A stretch of 49,241 nt of DNA from an uncultured Clostridia bacterium (GCA_946006945.1 CAMFZN010000003.1:1-49241); one strand, 5' to 3'. Shown: positions 8,121 through 18,518, counted from the first letter of the stretch. Translations and numbers: made by a program. The notes: generated by a model not told the origin, from the letters alone.

Positions 8121-11100
8121 ATGTCAATAAAGAGTGTTGTAAAACGAGCGAGGGCATACGAGAAGGAGAAGAAGGGAAAGAAATCAGGTGCTATTCTTTG
8201 TTTTACTGAGGCTTGCGAAAAAAAGCCGGTAGTTAAGAATAGAATTCTGTTCGAGTCTTTCCACGGAAAGAATATTTCAGACTCACCGTTGTTTGTTCTT
8301 AAGGAGCTGCTGAAAAGAGAAGACGCAGACAAGTTTGAAATTTTCTTTTCTACAAATGATATCAATAGAGATGGAGAAACAATAAGGTCTCTGGGCAAAA
8401 ACATAAAGCCCGTCATAGTTGATACAAAGGAATATGCAGATATTCTTGCAACTGCTCAATTCCTTATTAACAATAGTTCTTTCCCTTTATGGTACATCAA
8501 ACGAGAAGAGCAGACTTATATTCAGACCTGGCATGGAGTTCCCCTGAAAACATTGGGAAAGAGAATGCGTCTGGGAATAGAGTCTATGTATAATGTTCAG
8601 CACAACTTTCTTCAGGCGGATTACATTCTGTTCCCTAATGAATTTACAAGAGAAGCAATAATGAGAGACTATAATCTTGAGCTTCTGTATACGGGCAAGG
8701 TAGTGATGTCCGGCTATCCTCGAAATGATATTTTTCATGACAGAGAACGCGAACAGGCAGTAAAAAGACAGTATAAGCTCGAGGGAAAAAAGAATTACGC
8801 ATATATGCCTACATGGCGTGGAACAAGCAATCATAGTATTAACATTGAAGATTACGAAAAAGATATAGACGAAATACTGATACAGCTTGACAAGTCGTTA
8901 AAGGACGACGAGATGCTTTATGTCAATCTTCACTCCATGGTTTCTTCACGAATTACAATAGACGAGTATAGTCACATCCGTTCTTTTCCTGAGGGTGTGA
9001 ATAACTATGAGTTTCTGAACGCAATGGATGTTCTGATAACTGATTACTCAAGTGTATTCTTTGATTTTTCAATTACGGGAAAGCCTATAGTTCTTTTCAC
9101 ATACGATTTGGAGGAATATAAAGCAGATAGAGGGCTGTACATTGATATTGAAGAGATGCCATTCACCAGGGCAGATTCAGTTGAAGAGCTCATCGATATA
9201 ATAGATAATGGAGAGTATCCTGTGGATGAAGCTCTGATGAAAGAATATAAACATAGATTTCTTTCATATGAATCACCGTACAACTCAGCTAAGCTTCTCT
9301 CTCTATTAGTAGACAGGAACGAAGAAGGCTTGGAGATTATTGACTATAGCGTCAATTCTAGCAAAACATGGAATTATAAAAAATACGATGAAGTGCCAAG
9401 CGTAGCCTTTCTCGATGATATGTGCAGGGGGATTGATCCAGATAATGAAATCCTTGTGCTGCCTAGAAACGGTTTCACAGAGGAGATGTCTGTTCTTCTG
9501 CATGATAAATACAGAGATTCGTTCAACTTTGTATTCTCAAGAAATGAAACTACAAGCACAACTAAAGAAAGATTATTAAAGAGAAAAGCACTGAAGAAAA
9601 TACTTCTAAAGAGAGACGAAAAGAGAATTTTTGCAGGTCTTAATGTCAGAAAGGCAAATAATGCCATATGCTCAGTTAATGCAGGATCATACTGCACAGC
9701 GCAGCCTTCTGCTGAGCTCTCTTGTGATGTACTGATTCAGCAAAAGGGTATCTGTATTAGTGCTGATTTTTCAGAATTAAATGAACCATGCGCAGTGGTA
9801 TTAAAAGGCAGCGGAGAGGTCGTATATGCGAGAGGCCTAAATGATGTGGAAATCGAAAACGGACAGGTATATCTGGAACTTCGAAATGTGCTTCTCAATG
9901 AAACTCTTAAGAAGAGCGAACGGTTAAGCCTGCATCTTACGGACAAAAAAGACAGAATGCCAAAAATCGTGTCGCTTAAACCAAATTCTGTACATAGAAC
10001 TGAATTATGCGATGGACTAATTGGAACTATAGCATATGAATCAGATGAGTTTACCGAAGATGAGAAAAGAATATCAAGATTTGTAGATAAATCCGATAGT
10101 GTTCAGATATGCATCAACGTAGTGACAAACTCTCGAACAGGAAATCTCCAGCTGGTGTGCAACCATGGCTCTGCCGACGTAGAAACAATATGGAGGAGCA
10201 GAGTAAAGAGATTCAATATACACAAAGATGGCAGGGTGAGGATTGATGTTGAATTAGATGATATGGGCGGAGAAATACAGGGAGTATTGCTGAGAAGCAG
10301 AAGCAGCGACAACCCGGAGGAGATTCCTGTTACATATCACATCGATTCAGCTGAGAATAAACAGTTAATCAGAATTACTTTCAATGTAAAGGAGCTTAAT
10401 ATCAAAGAGTTCTTCTGGGATCCTGTCATTAGGCTCACATACAAGGGTGCTGAAAGAGAAGTAAAGCTTCGCTGTCATTCAAGAAAACAGATTCTTGGGC
10501 TCAGAATACGCGACCCTCAGGTTCGTATGGATGATGGAATGTCTGCAGTTTTCTATACAACTCGTTCCGGAGATATAGCAATAAACTACAGAAAAGCATC
10601 TGAATATGAGACTGCCTTATTAAGGTTGAAGGAATTTCTTGCTCTATTCGTATTCTACGCCATGTACCCATATTGGAAGAGAAAAAAGATATGGCTGGTA
10701 TACGAGAAATTCTGTCAGCTTGCGCAGGATAATGGATATTATTTCTTTGAATATTGTATGAGAAATAAGAAGAACAGGGACAACGTATTCTATGTAATTA
10801 ACAAGAAGGGAAAAGACTACTCCAATGTAGAAAAATATGGCAAAAACGTTGTCGACTTCATGAGCTTTAGACATCTTCTTTATCTTCTGGCTGCAAGTAT
10901 ATATGTGGGCTCAGATTCGAAATCCCATCTTTATGTGTGGAGGTCGAGACCAAGCTTAATTCAGGATAAAGTAAGAAGAAAGAAAGTCTTCTTCCTCCAG
11001 CATGGAGTTACAGCAATGAAAAGAGTGGATCCTCTATTTGGAAAACGGGGATCAAGTCCGATGACATACTTCACCACTACTTCGGGAAACGAGCAGCAGA

Positions 11101-11771
11101 TTGTTACGAAGTATTTTGGTTACAAGCAGTCTGAAGCACCTATTACAGGATTCGCTCGATGGGATGTTCTAGAGGATAAACAGAATAAGAACAATCCTCA
11201 GGTACTGGTAATGCCTACATGGAGAGCCTGGCTCGAAGAAACTTCCGAACAGACATTCCTAAGCAGTGAATACTTCCTAAAGTATTCAAGCTTGATCCAA
11301 AGCAAGACTCTCGGCAAACTGCTTGAAGATAACAATATAAAGCTAGTGTTCTATATTCACCCGAAGCTGAGCGAGCATATTCGATTGTTTACTGCAAATA
11401 ATCCTAGGATTGAACTTGTTGAGCAAGGGTCAAGATTGCTGAATGAAATAATGATGGAGTCTTCGATGCTGATTACGGATTACTCCAGTGTTGCGTGGGA
11501 TATGCTTTATATGAATAAGCCGGTAGCATTTTATCAGTTCGACAGTGACAGGTACCTGTCATTAACCGGCAGCTACATTGACTTCGAGACTGAGCTTCCG
11601 GGAAAGATCTGTAAAGAAGAATGGGAAGTTATTTCAGAAATAGATGCAGCGTGCAGCAATAACTGGGAACTTAGCAAGAGAGCCTCGGCATTATGTGAGG
11701 GATGGTATTCAAATAAGGACAAGAATAATTCTAAGAGAACTTTTGAGTTTTTAAAGCAAAAGGGATATTAA
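8121..11771 (+). CDS. Large bifunctional CDP-glycerol glycerophosphotransferase family protein (two transferase domains)
   Basis: N-terminal TWHGVPLKTLG...TDYSSVFFDFSITGKPIVLFTYDLEEY; C-terminal FFLQHGVTAMKR...MLITDYSSVAWDMLYMNKPVAFYQFD; ATG at 8121 is preferred over the track start at 8061. Confidence 0.88.
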   Translation: MSIKSVVKRARAYEKEKKGKKSGAILCFTEACEKKPVVKNRILFESFHGKNISDSPLFVLKELLKREDADKFEIFFSTNDINRDGETIRSLGKNIKPVIVDTKEYADILATAQFLINNSSFPLWYIKREEQTYIQTWHGVPLKTLGKRMRLGIESMYNVQHNFLQADYILFPNEFTREAIMRDYNLELLYTGKVVMSGYPRNDIFHDREREQAVKRQYKLEGKKNYAYMPTWRGTSNHSINIEDYEKDIDEILIQLDKSLKDDEMLYVNLHSMVSSRITIDEYSHIRSFPEGVNNYEFLNAMDVLITDYSSVFFDFSITGKPIVLFTYDLEEYKADRGLYIDIEEMPFTRADSVEELIDIIDNGEYPVDEALMKEYKHRFLSYESPYNSAKLLSLLVDRNEEGLEIIDYSVNSSKTWNYKKYDEVPSVAFLDDMCRGIDPDNEILVLPRNGFTEEMSVLLHDKYRDSFNFVFSRNETTSTTKERLLKRKALKKILLKRDEKRIFAGLNVRKANNAICSVNAGSYCTAQPSAELSCDVLIQQKGICISADFSELNEPCAVVLKGSGEVVYARGLNDVEIENGQVYLELRNVLLNETLKKSERLSLHLTDKKDRMPKIVSLKPNSVHRTELCDGLIGTIAYESDEFTEDEKRISRFVDKSDSVQICINVVTNSRTGNLQLVCNHGSADVETIWRSRVKRFNIHKDGRVRIDVELDDMGGEIQGVLLRSRSSDNPEEIPVTYHIDSAENKQLIRITFNVKELNIKEFFWDPVIRLTYKGAEREVKLRCHSRKQILGLRIRDPQVRMDDGMSAVFYTTRSGDIAINYRKASEYETALLRLKEFLALFVFYAMYPYWKRKKIWLVYEKFCQLAQDNGYYFFEYCMRNKKNRDNVFYVINKKGKDYSNVEKYGKNVVDFMSFRHLLYLLAASIYVGSDSKSHLYVWRSRPSLIQDKVRRKKVFFLQHGVTAMKRVDPLFGKRGSSPMTYFTTTSGNEQQIVTKYFGYKQSEAPITGFARWDVLEDKQNKNNPQVLVMPTWRAWLEETSEQTFLSSEYFLKYSSLIQSKTLGKLLEDNNIKLVFYIHPKLSEHIRLFTANNPRIELVEQGSRLLNEIMMESSMLITDYSSVAWDMLYMNKPVAFYQFDSDRYLSLTGSYIDFETELPGKICKEEWEVISEIDAACSNNWELSKRASALCEGWYSNKDKNNSKRTFEFLKQKGY

Positions 11772-11776
11772 AATAT

Positions 11777-13882
11777 ATGATAAACAATTCAGCAAACGCA
11801 GTAAAAGATTCAATAAAAGCAGTTCTGACGGCAGGATGTATTGCTATGCTGGCGATAGCTGTGGTTTATTTCAAAGCAAATACGCTTGAAATACTTAGCT
11901 TTGTCGCCTACATCATAGTTTATGTACATTGTCCGGGTGCATTGATAAACAGTCTTTTGGGAATAAAGACAAGGCATGCATCGTCGTCATTACTTTTGGC
12001 ATTGTATTCCGGGTGGGCTCTATTGGTTGCACAGTATTTTGCATGCATCCTGACCGGATTGACGCCAATACTGTATGCAGCTGGCCCATGCTTATCTGCG
12101 GTATATGTATATAGAGTAGGGCTGAGCAGGAAGAAGAGTGTGCAGAGGGTTGAAATCAAAGCCTGGCTGAGAGACAGCTCAACGTGGCTGTTCGCCTTCA
12201 TTTTCTTCATGATGCTGTATACAATGCTAAGGACTCAGTATAGAATCATTAATCCTGAGTATGCTCAAATGACATACATCTTCAAGGATACCACTTACCA
12301 TGCGGGAATAATGAACTCCCTTAAAGATGGATTCCCGGCAGCTAATCCATGGCTTGACGGAGGTACCATATACTATCATTTCTTCAGTGAGATTCTCTGT
12401 GCTGTGTGTATGTTACTGTTCGGACACGATTCTGTATTTATGGTGTCTACAGCAATGCCGCTTCTCACTGTATATGCTGCAGGACTTGGAATATATGGCC
12501 TTCTAAAGGAATTCCTGAAGAGAAAAGAACGGGCCGGGTTTTATTCAATGTGCCTTATGCTGTCAAGCGCTTTTGTTACAGAAGTGGATACAGAGGCATG
12601 GGCAATTGATCTTATATTTGGAAACTATAACTATGTAGCATTTGCCGTTGCGGGAGCAGCCAGCGTGATAATAGCTTTGAGATACTGCTTTGAAGCGGAA
12701 ATTGGATCAAAAGATTTCTATTTGAGAAATGCAGTTGTAGCTTTGCAGATAGCTGTTCTTACAGGAATAAAGGGACCGACCGGCTTGATTATGGTTGGAG
12801 CAATGTGGGGAACATGGATTCTTGGTGTGATATTAAAAAGAGTAAAAGCATCTATTGCTCTTCCATTGCTTATAAATACAATTGCATTTGGAATTGTATA
12901 CAAGCTTGTGATATCTGCTCCCGGAACCAGCAAAGGGGTTTCTGAAAATGCAATACAGCTTGGCGCTATTATAGACAAATGCTTCTGGAAACCGATAATC
13001 ATAGATTTTCTGAAGGAGCAGAATACTCCAAGCATTATGATTTATTTAGTTCTTCTGCTGATGCTGGGGATAACCTTCTATACAATTTATTTTTTGCCGG
13101 CAGTAATAGGATATATCAGAGAGTTGTTTTGTGTGCTTTCGGGCAGAAAAGAATATGATTTTGCCAGAGTAACGGTGTACGCAGCGTTTCTCATGGGAAT
13201 AGTGTTGATGTCGATTCTAAAATATAACGGAAGAAGTCAGATATACTTCGGAATCACATCTCTTATGTTTGCACCACTGATTACGGGCTGGTATTTCGAA
13301 GAAGCGGATAGCAGCAACGGAAGAATAACAAGAACACTTAGCTCAATAGCAAAAGCATATTTCATAATATGCCTGGCTGCATGCAGTGCACTGACTGTGA
13401 TGGATACTGCGTATTGCATTAGAAAGGCAGTCGCAACTGCAAATGAAGACGTTCATTTCAATACTTATGAGACCGTAACACAAGACGAGTATAAGGCTTT
13501 AAAGTGGATAAAGGAGAATACTCCGGAGGACTGTCTGATAGCTGTTGATAGATACTATTCAACAAGTCTTGCTGAATACAGCTATGAGAATCGATGGGAT
13601 AACTGCTTCTTCACTTATGCAGTATACGCTGACAGAAACTGCTTCTTCGAGGGAGCGGGATACAACATGAAGGATGAGGAATCAGAAACCAGGAAAAAGC
13701 TCATTGAAGTTAATAACCGGCTTTATGACAAGAATAATAATGAAAGAGGCATACTGGCTGAGAGTCTGGGCGTAGATTATGTTTATGTCACTAAAAGAAT
13801 GAATGACTGCGGAGATCTTGAAGATGACAAATACAGAAAAGTCTTCGAAAACAATGGAGCTGCAGTATATGAAATCAGATAG
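11777..13882 (+). CDS. Polytopic membrane protein, possible GT-C-type glycosyltransferase
   Basis: 701 aa with many hydrophobic segments and a C-terminal soluble region (DEYKALKWIKENTPEDCLIAVDRYYS) of the type seen in membrane glycosyltransferase-like proteins; surface-polymer context. Confidence 0.6.
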   Translation: MINNSANAVKDSIKAVLTAGCIAMLAIAVVYFKANTLEILSFVAYIIVYVHCPGALINSLLGIKTRHASSSLLLALYSGWALLVAQYFACILTGLTPILYAAGPCLSAVYVYRVGLSRKKSVQRVEIKAWLRDSSTWLFAFIFFMMLYTMLRTQYRIINPEYAQMTYIFKDTTYHAGIMNSLKDGFPAANPWLDGGTIYYHFFSEILCAVCMLLFGHDSVFMVSTAMPLLTVYAAGLGIYGLLKEFLKRKERAGFYSMCLMLSSAFVTEVDTEAWAIDLIFGNYNYVAFAVAGAASVIIALRYCFEAEIGSKDFYLRNAVVALQIAVLTGIKGPTGLIMVGAMWGTWILGVILKRVKASIALPLLINTIAFGIVYKLVISAPGTSKGVSENAIQLGAIIDKCFWKPIIIDFLKEQNTPSIMIYLVLLLMLGITFYTIYFLPAVIGYIRELFCVLSGRKEYDFARVTVYAAFLMGIVLMSILKYNGRSQIYFGITSLMFAPLITGWYFEEADSSNGRITRTLSSIAKAYFIICLAACSALTVMDTAYCIRKAVATANEDVHFNTYETVTQDEYKALKWIKENTPEDCLIAVDRYYSTSLAEYSYENRWDNCFFTYAVYADRNCFFEGAGYNMKDEESETRKKLIEVNNRLYDKNNNERGILAESLGVDYVYVTKRMNDCGDLEDDKYRKVFENNGAAVYEIR

Positions 13883-13920
13883 CAGAGCTTCAGGATGATG
13901 AAGCCCTAATATGAGAAGAA

Positions 13921-13955
13921 GAGCCGTAATCAGAGTGTTACTTTGATTGCGGCTC
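13921..13955. terminator. Hairpin between convergent genes, likely bidirectional terminator
   Basis: GAGCCGtAATCA...TGATTgCGGCTC. Confidence 0.6.
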
Positions 13956-13962
13956 AGATTAT

Positions 13963-15522
13963 TTATTTATGAATCAGCTTGTCTCTTTCAAGAAGATGAA
14001 CTATTCTTTCAGTATTTCTGTTATCGTGATATTGAACTATTGACCTGTAGTTCTCCACATATTCTTTCTTTTGCTCTTTAAGGTACAGTTCATCAAGAGC
14101 ATCAGAGATATTGGAGTCATAATTCACGATTCCAAACGCTTCATTCTCTTTAAGAAGGAGCTCCGCACTTGGACCATAATGCTTGATGCATTCACTTAAC
14201 TCTTCCCAGCAGAAAATAATATTGGAGCCTCTGTAAAACGCATCGTATGAAATCGAAGAATAATCAGTGACCAGTACGGCTGCTTCCCTAAGAATTTCAT
14301 CGTATGTTTTCGCGAAAATATCGCTGCTCCAAAGATCGGATTCCTTATCTTTGAATAGAGGATGAGGAATTATAACGGTTTTGTCCTTGTATTTAGCGGG
14401 TATGCTGTCGGCTATCTTGACCAGCATTCTGTAGTAACTGGTTTCTTCCATTGGGAGATTTGCTTCCCACGGACGCCAGGTCAGCATGATTACAATTTTG
14501 TCAGCGTAATCGTATTTGATGCATCTGTCAAATTTAGCAAATCCAGTTATATACATATCCTCGGCAGTGTAGCTCGTACAGTTGATAAACTGATCGGCCT
14601 CCTTCTGTGACGAAACTACAACCCTTTGGATTCCCTTACTCTCTCTCTTTTTGTAGAATGCTCGCTGCTCGGATGCCAGTGAAATCATGTATGTAACTCC
14701 ATGCTGAAGAAACACATAATTCTTATTTCCTCTCAGAAACATTCTTGAGAAAATCCTGGAGCTGCAGTACTTGTCAAGCGCATGAGCGAGTGTTTCTGTA
14801 GAGATAACGGTGCGACATGCAAAAAGAAGGTAATAGTGCATGAAGGAGTATTTCCTGACGATGTGCTTAGCAGGCGAGCCTCCTTCGAGTATATAGTATA
14901 TGCCTTTATATCCATTCCTCATTAATTCTTCGAAAAGCACAGATGCACTTTCTTCATAGCCCCTGCAGTTCTTTTCATACATGATGACCGGCCTGAAGAA
15001 AGGAGTCAGGAGGTGAAGCATGTAAGCCAGATACAGCTTGAATTCTTCAACTCTTCTGTCTGTAACATTCATGTCACGATATTCTATGCAGAATCTGTTA
15101 TTCTTGGTTTTAATCATGCAGACTTTATTATTCTGCAATCGCTTCATCTTGTTCTTTAGCTCTCTTGGTTTAACAAAATCAATGAACTGTGAACTGCCGT
15201 TTGATTCCACTAGAATTGAAGGGAAGTTATTTACGTCTTGCATCAATTCATATGGGACAACAAACTCCAGCCTGATGGAGTCCAGCGGCTGGCTATTATC
15301 TTTATTTGTTGTACAGCATAATTCAGTTCCATTCACTCGAACCGTGTTGCATACAAGCAGCTTCTCTTTGAAGTGAACAGACAATTCAAGACGAATCCCT
15401 TCACTCGTAGGAAAAAACCGGAATTTATCGATGTTTGCACAGAGGCTGCTGTTATTCTCTGTGGCAGCTTCATTCATTCTGCTGGTCAATTCGTTGATGG
15501 CACAGCGATTCGAACAATACAA
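13963..15522 (-). CDS. CDP-glycerol glycerophosphotransferase family protein
   Basis: YVFLQHGVTYMISLASE, VLVTDYSSISYDAFYRGSNIIFCWEEL; resembles the C-terminal half of the 8121-11771 product. Confidence 0.82.
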   Translation of the reverse strand: MYCSNRCAINELTSRMNEAATENNSSLCANIDKFRFFPTSEGIRLELSVHFKEKLLVCNTVRVNGTELCCTTNKDNSQPLDSIRLEFVVPYELMQDVNNFPSILVESNGSSQFIDFVKPRELKNKMKRLQNNKVCMIKTKNNRFCIEYRDMNVTDRRVEEFKLYLAYMLHLLTPFFRPVIMYEKNCRGYEESASVLFEELMRNGYKGIYYILEGGSPAKHIVRKYSFMHYYLLFACRTVISTETLAHALDKYCSSRIFSRMFLRGNKNYVFLQHGVTYMISLASEQRAFYKKRESKGIQRVVVSSQKEADQFINCTSYTAEDMYITGFAKFDRCIKYDYADKIVIMLTWRPWEANLPMEETSYYRMLVKIADSIPAKYKDKTVIIPHPLFKDKESDLWSSDIFAKTYDEILREAAVLVTDYSSISYDAFYRGSNIIFCWEELSECIKHYGPSAELLLKENEAFGIVNYDSNISDALDELYLKEQKKEYVENYRSIVQYHDNRNTERIVHLLERDKLIHK

Positions 15523-15694
15523 TCGCTGCTACTCCTTTCGTAGTTCAATTAAAAGCTTTATAACAGTATCATTATACTAAATTGATGATACTTGTTCCAC
15601 ATCGAGCAGTAAGCTAAAAGTATATTTTTACAGGAATATGTAGTAAGATTAATAGAAAGAAGATACATTGTTGGCATTATGGAGATTTCACTAA

Positions 15695-17308
15695 ATGGAC
15701 AAAACACAGACTGAGCTTATAGGGCTGCTTAAAGAAATAGATGATATATGCAGGAATCATGGAATCACATACTTCCTTGATGGCGGAACAATGCTTGGAG
15801 CAGTTAGACACGACGGCTTTATTCCCTGGGATAATGATGCTGATATTGCAATGACCGAGGAGAACTATAGAAAATTTGCCGAGGTCGTGAATGCAACAAC
15901 TGAGACCACTAACAGATGTGTTATGGATAATAGAATAAACAGGGAATATCCTCTAGAAATTGGGAGATATCTGAATCTTGATATGACAAAAATTACATCA
16001 ACAAGCCCTTGGTGGAATGTTGAGAAACCATATGCAGGCCTTATGATAGACATCTTTCAGATGATTCCGTTGCCAAAGAATCCGCATAAGAAGAAGCTAA
16101 TGATGGATAGATTCTGTGCTTATGCCGAATTCAGCAATGAAAGCAACAGGCGAAGCGGAAGAAGGACGGAGCAATCCATAGCAATCTATAAGCGAGCAAA
16201 ACTGGCGGCGCGCTTTGTCGGAAAAGAGCGAGTGCTGCGATGGTTTGAGAGAAAAATATTCAACCAGGGACTGACGGATTTCGATGAATATATGTACGTT
16301 CAGTCAGGACGAAAGATCCCGAGAGTATTCCCAAGGGAGCATTTTGACAGTGAGCCGGTTAGAAAACCTTTTGAAGGAATGATGCTGCCTGTATCCAGAT
16401 ACTATCACGAGGAGGCAAGAGTATTCTTTGATGATGATTATTGGAGAATACCTGGTCAGGAAGGACAGCTGGTACATGCTCCAATAAACAATGCCAACAT
16501 TCCCTGCAGGCTTTATGTTAAGGACTATATGAGGTTTCTTGATCCGGAGGTTGTGAAGAAAACAAGGCTAGAGGCAAAGGAAAGCCATGTAAAAGAGGGT
16601 GTTTTGCGCCAGAAAGCGAGCGTTGCATTATGTATCAGAAGAATTGAGCTTGCCTGCGCAGCGCTGTACAGCAGGCTTGAGAAAGAGCAAATTGATCTGA
16701 TTGAGGAATTGAACAAGGAGAATTATGTACTGTTAAATGAATTGTTTGATACCTATTTCAAGGAACAATTTCGTGATCAAGCCAAGTATTGGCCGGCAAT
16801 TGTTGAAATGAGAGAAGATGCCATATATACAGCTATTATGATACTTATTAATGACAGGGGTGATTATGGCAAAGCTTCATGGCTGCTAAGGTCGTATAAA
16901 GAGAATATTCATAATGTACCCGAATCCCTTAATAAGATACAGGAGCTTCTTGATTGTGTATTCTATGCAAGGTCGCGCTTTGACTATGGAGAATATGAAA
17001 AGGGCTCAAGGTTCATCCGTAATGGCTTGGCCATGTTCCCGAATAATAGAGAACTACGGATATGGGATTTAAGATATAGAGTTCAACTATCTGAAGAGAA
17101 TGATAGTACACTTCTGATGCATGAAGCAGATAAACTTGCTCTGGAATTCCCGGATTCAGAGTACCCAACCAAGATAAAGGGAGATATTCTCTGGAAGAAG
17201 GGCGCAAAGGATGATGCAATGAAGCTGTATGAGTCGATTTACGAGTCGTCTAGAGATGGTATGCTTAGACTTGATGTTGAAAGAAAGAGAGGTCAGACAC
17301 GTGAATGA
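15695..17308 (+). CDS. LicD family phosphotransferase with helical/TPR-like C-terminal region
   Basis: ITYFLDGGTMLGAVRHDGFIPWDNDADIAMTEENYRKF is a canonical LicD motif. Confidence 0.88.
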   Translation: MDKTQTELIGLLKEIDDICRNHGITYFLDGGTMLGAVRHDGFIPWDNDADIAMTEENYRKFAEVVNATTETTNRCVMDNRINREYPLEIGRYLNLDMTKITSTSPWWNVEKPYAGLMIDIFQMIPLPKNPHKKKLMMDRFCAYAEFSNESNRRSGRRTEQSIAIYKRAKLAARFVGKERVLRWFERKIFNQGLTDFDEYMYVQSGRKIPRVFPREHFDSEPVRKPFEGMMLPVSRYYHEEARVFFDDDYWRIPGQEGQLVHAPINNANIPCRLYVKDYMRFLDPEVVKKTRLEAKESHVKEGVLRQKASVALCIRRIELACAALYSRLEKEQIDLIEELNKENYVLLNELFDTYFKEQFRDQAKYWPAIVEMREDAIYTAIMILINDRGDYGKASWLLRSYKENIHNVPESLNKIQELLDCVFYARSRFDYGEYEKGSRFIRNGLAMFPNNRELRIWDLRYRVQLSEENDSTLLMHEADKLALEFPDSEYPTKIKGDILWKKGAKDDAMKLYESIYESSRDGMLRLDVERKRGQTRE

Positions 17309-18518
17309 TGTTCAGAAGATTCTCGTTAAACTGCTTTCAGAAATTGATGACATTTGTGAAAGAGCCTCAATTAATTATTCTCTGACAGAGAAAACTGCAA
17401 TTATGGCACTTAACAGCGGATGCTTCACTTGTGATGAATACGTTGCGGAAATAGCTATGACTCTGGACAATTACGACAGGTTCAAACAGATAATAAAATC
17501 GCAAAAGCCGGAGAACAGAGCGCTAGAGTTACCTGAGGAGAATTCGAGACTAGATGGAATTTATGCAAGATATGTAGATTGCAATACCAGCTTCTGGGAT
17601 TTGAGAAGATGCAATGAGTATTTGAATCCGGGAATTGGGGTGACAATAAGGCCGTTGCTGGAAACGGCTCCTAAAGGCAGAATAGTGAAGCTGAGACGGA
17701 TTGCACTAACCCTTAACGCCAAAGCTAACCTGGCTGCCCAGGTGAAATATGGGTCAGTCAGAAGACGCATTAAAGCAATTGGAAGCATGATAGTAAGAAG
17801 CGTATGGGGGAATGCGTCAAAATACAATAGCATTATCACAGGAAAGAAGGAATCATCGAAAACAGTCTATTATCATAATTACAATAATGAAAAAATGAAG
17901 TTCCCAAGGAAACTGTTTAATCGCTATCAGAAAGTTGCCTTTGAGGGAAACGAATTCATGATTGTAGAAGATGCAGCCTCGCTAATAGGTATCCTTGAGA
18001 AGGGCAGGGATAACAGAAGCATAGAAAGCACCAGATTCAACATGGACTCCGTTGCTTTAATATGTGATGTAAATCAACCATATGAAGCGTCACTTACGAT
18101 GATGAAGGATGCACGCAAGTTGTCAGCAATGTACAATGAACACTTGTATTACAGGAAAAATGTATATACTCCGCTGTTTGAAAAGGCGGACAGGCAATGG
18201 AAGAATGTCACAAGAACTAAAGATCGATTCTCTGCATGGGGCAAATACAGCTTAACAAAAGACAGAATCATGACAGAGTACGAAAACGGCAATTTAGAAT
18301 ATACAACGGACGCGCTTTCACTCTACACGAGACTGATTAGAAAATATGCAGATATGAATATGGGCTTCAGCATTGACAACGAATTATTTGATATTTGCAT
18401 TGCTCTGCTTGAGAATCGGGGAGAAGTGGGGCTTGCAAAAAAAGCAAGAAAGCTTCTTCCGCGTGAGTTTAGGGAATCTGTGGGAGAGTTTATTGAGAGG
18501 GAAGAAAGCGTGCTATAA
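17301..18518 (+). CDS. Degenerate LicD-like paralog lacking catalytic motif
   Basis: GTG start at 17301 with GAGAGG RBS, overlapping the upstream stop by 8 nt; INYSLTEKTAIMALNSGCFTCDEYVAEIAMTLDNYDRF aligns without gaps to the LicD motif of the upstream gene. Confidence 0.7.
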   Translation: MNDVQKILVKLLSEIDDICERASINYSLTEKTAIMALNSGCFTCDEYVAEIAMTLDNYDRFKQIIKSQKPENRALELPEENSRLDGIYARYVDCNTSFWDLRRCNEYLNPGIGVTIRPLLETAPKGRIVKLRRIALTLNAKANLAAQVKYGSVRRRIKAIGSMIVRSVWGNASKYNSIITGKKESSKTVYYHNYNNEKMKFPRKLFNRYQKVAFEGNEFMIVEDAASLIGILEKGRDNRSIESTRFNMDSVALICDVNQPYEASLTMMKDARKLSAMYNEHLYYRKNVYTPLFEKADRQWKNVTRTKDRFSAWGKYSLTKDRIMTEYENGNLEYTTDALSLYTRLIRKYADMNMGFSIDNELFDICIALLENRGEVGLAKKARKLLPREFRESVGEFIEREESVL

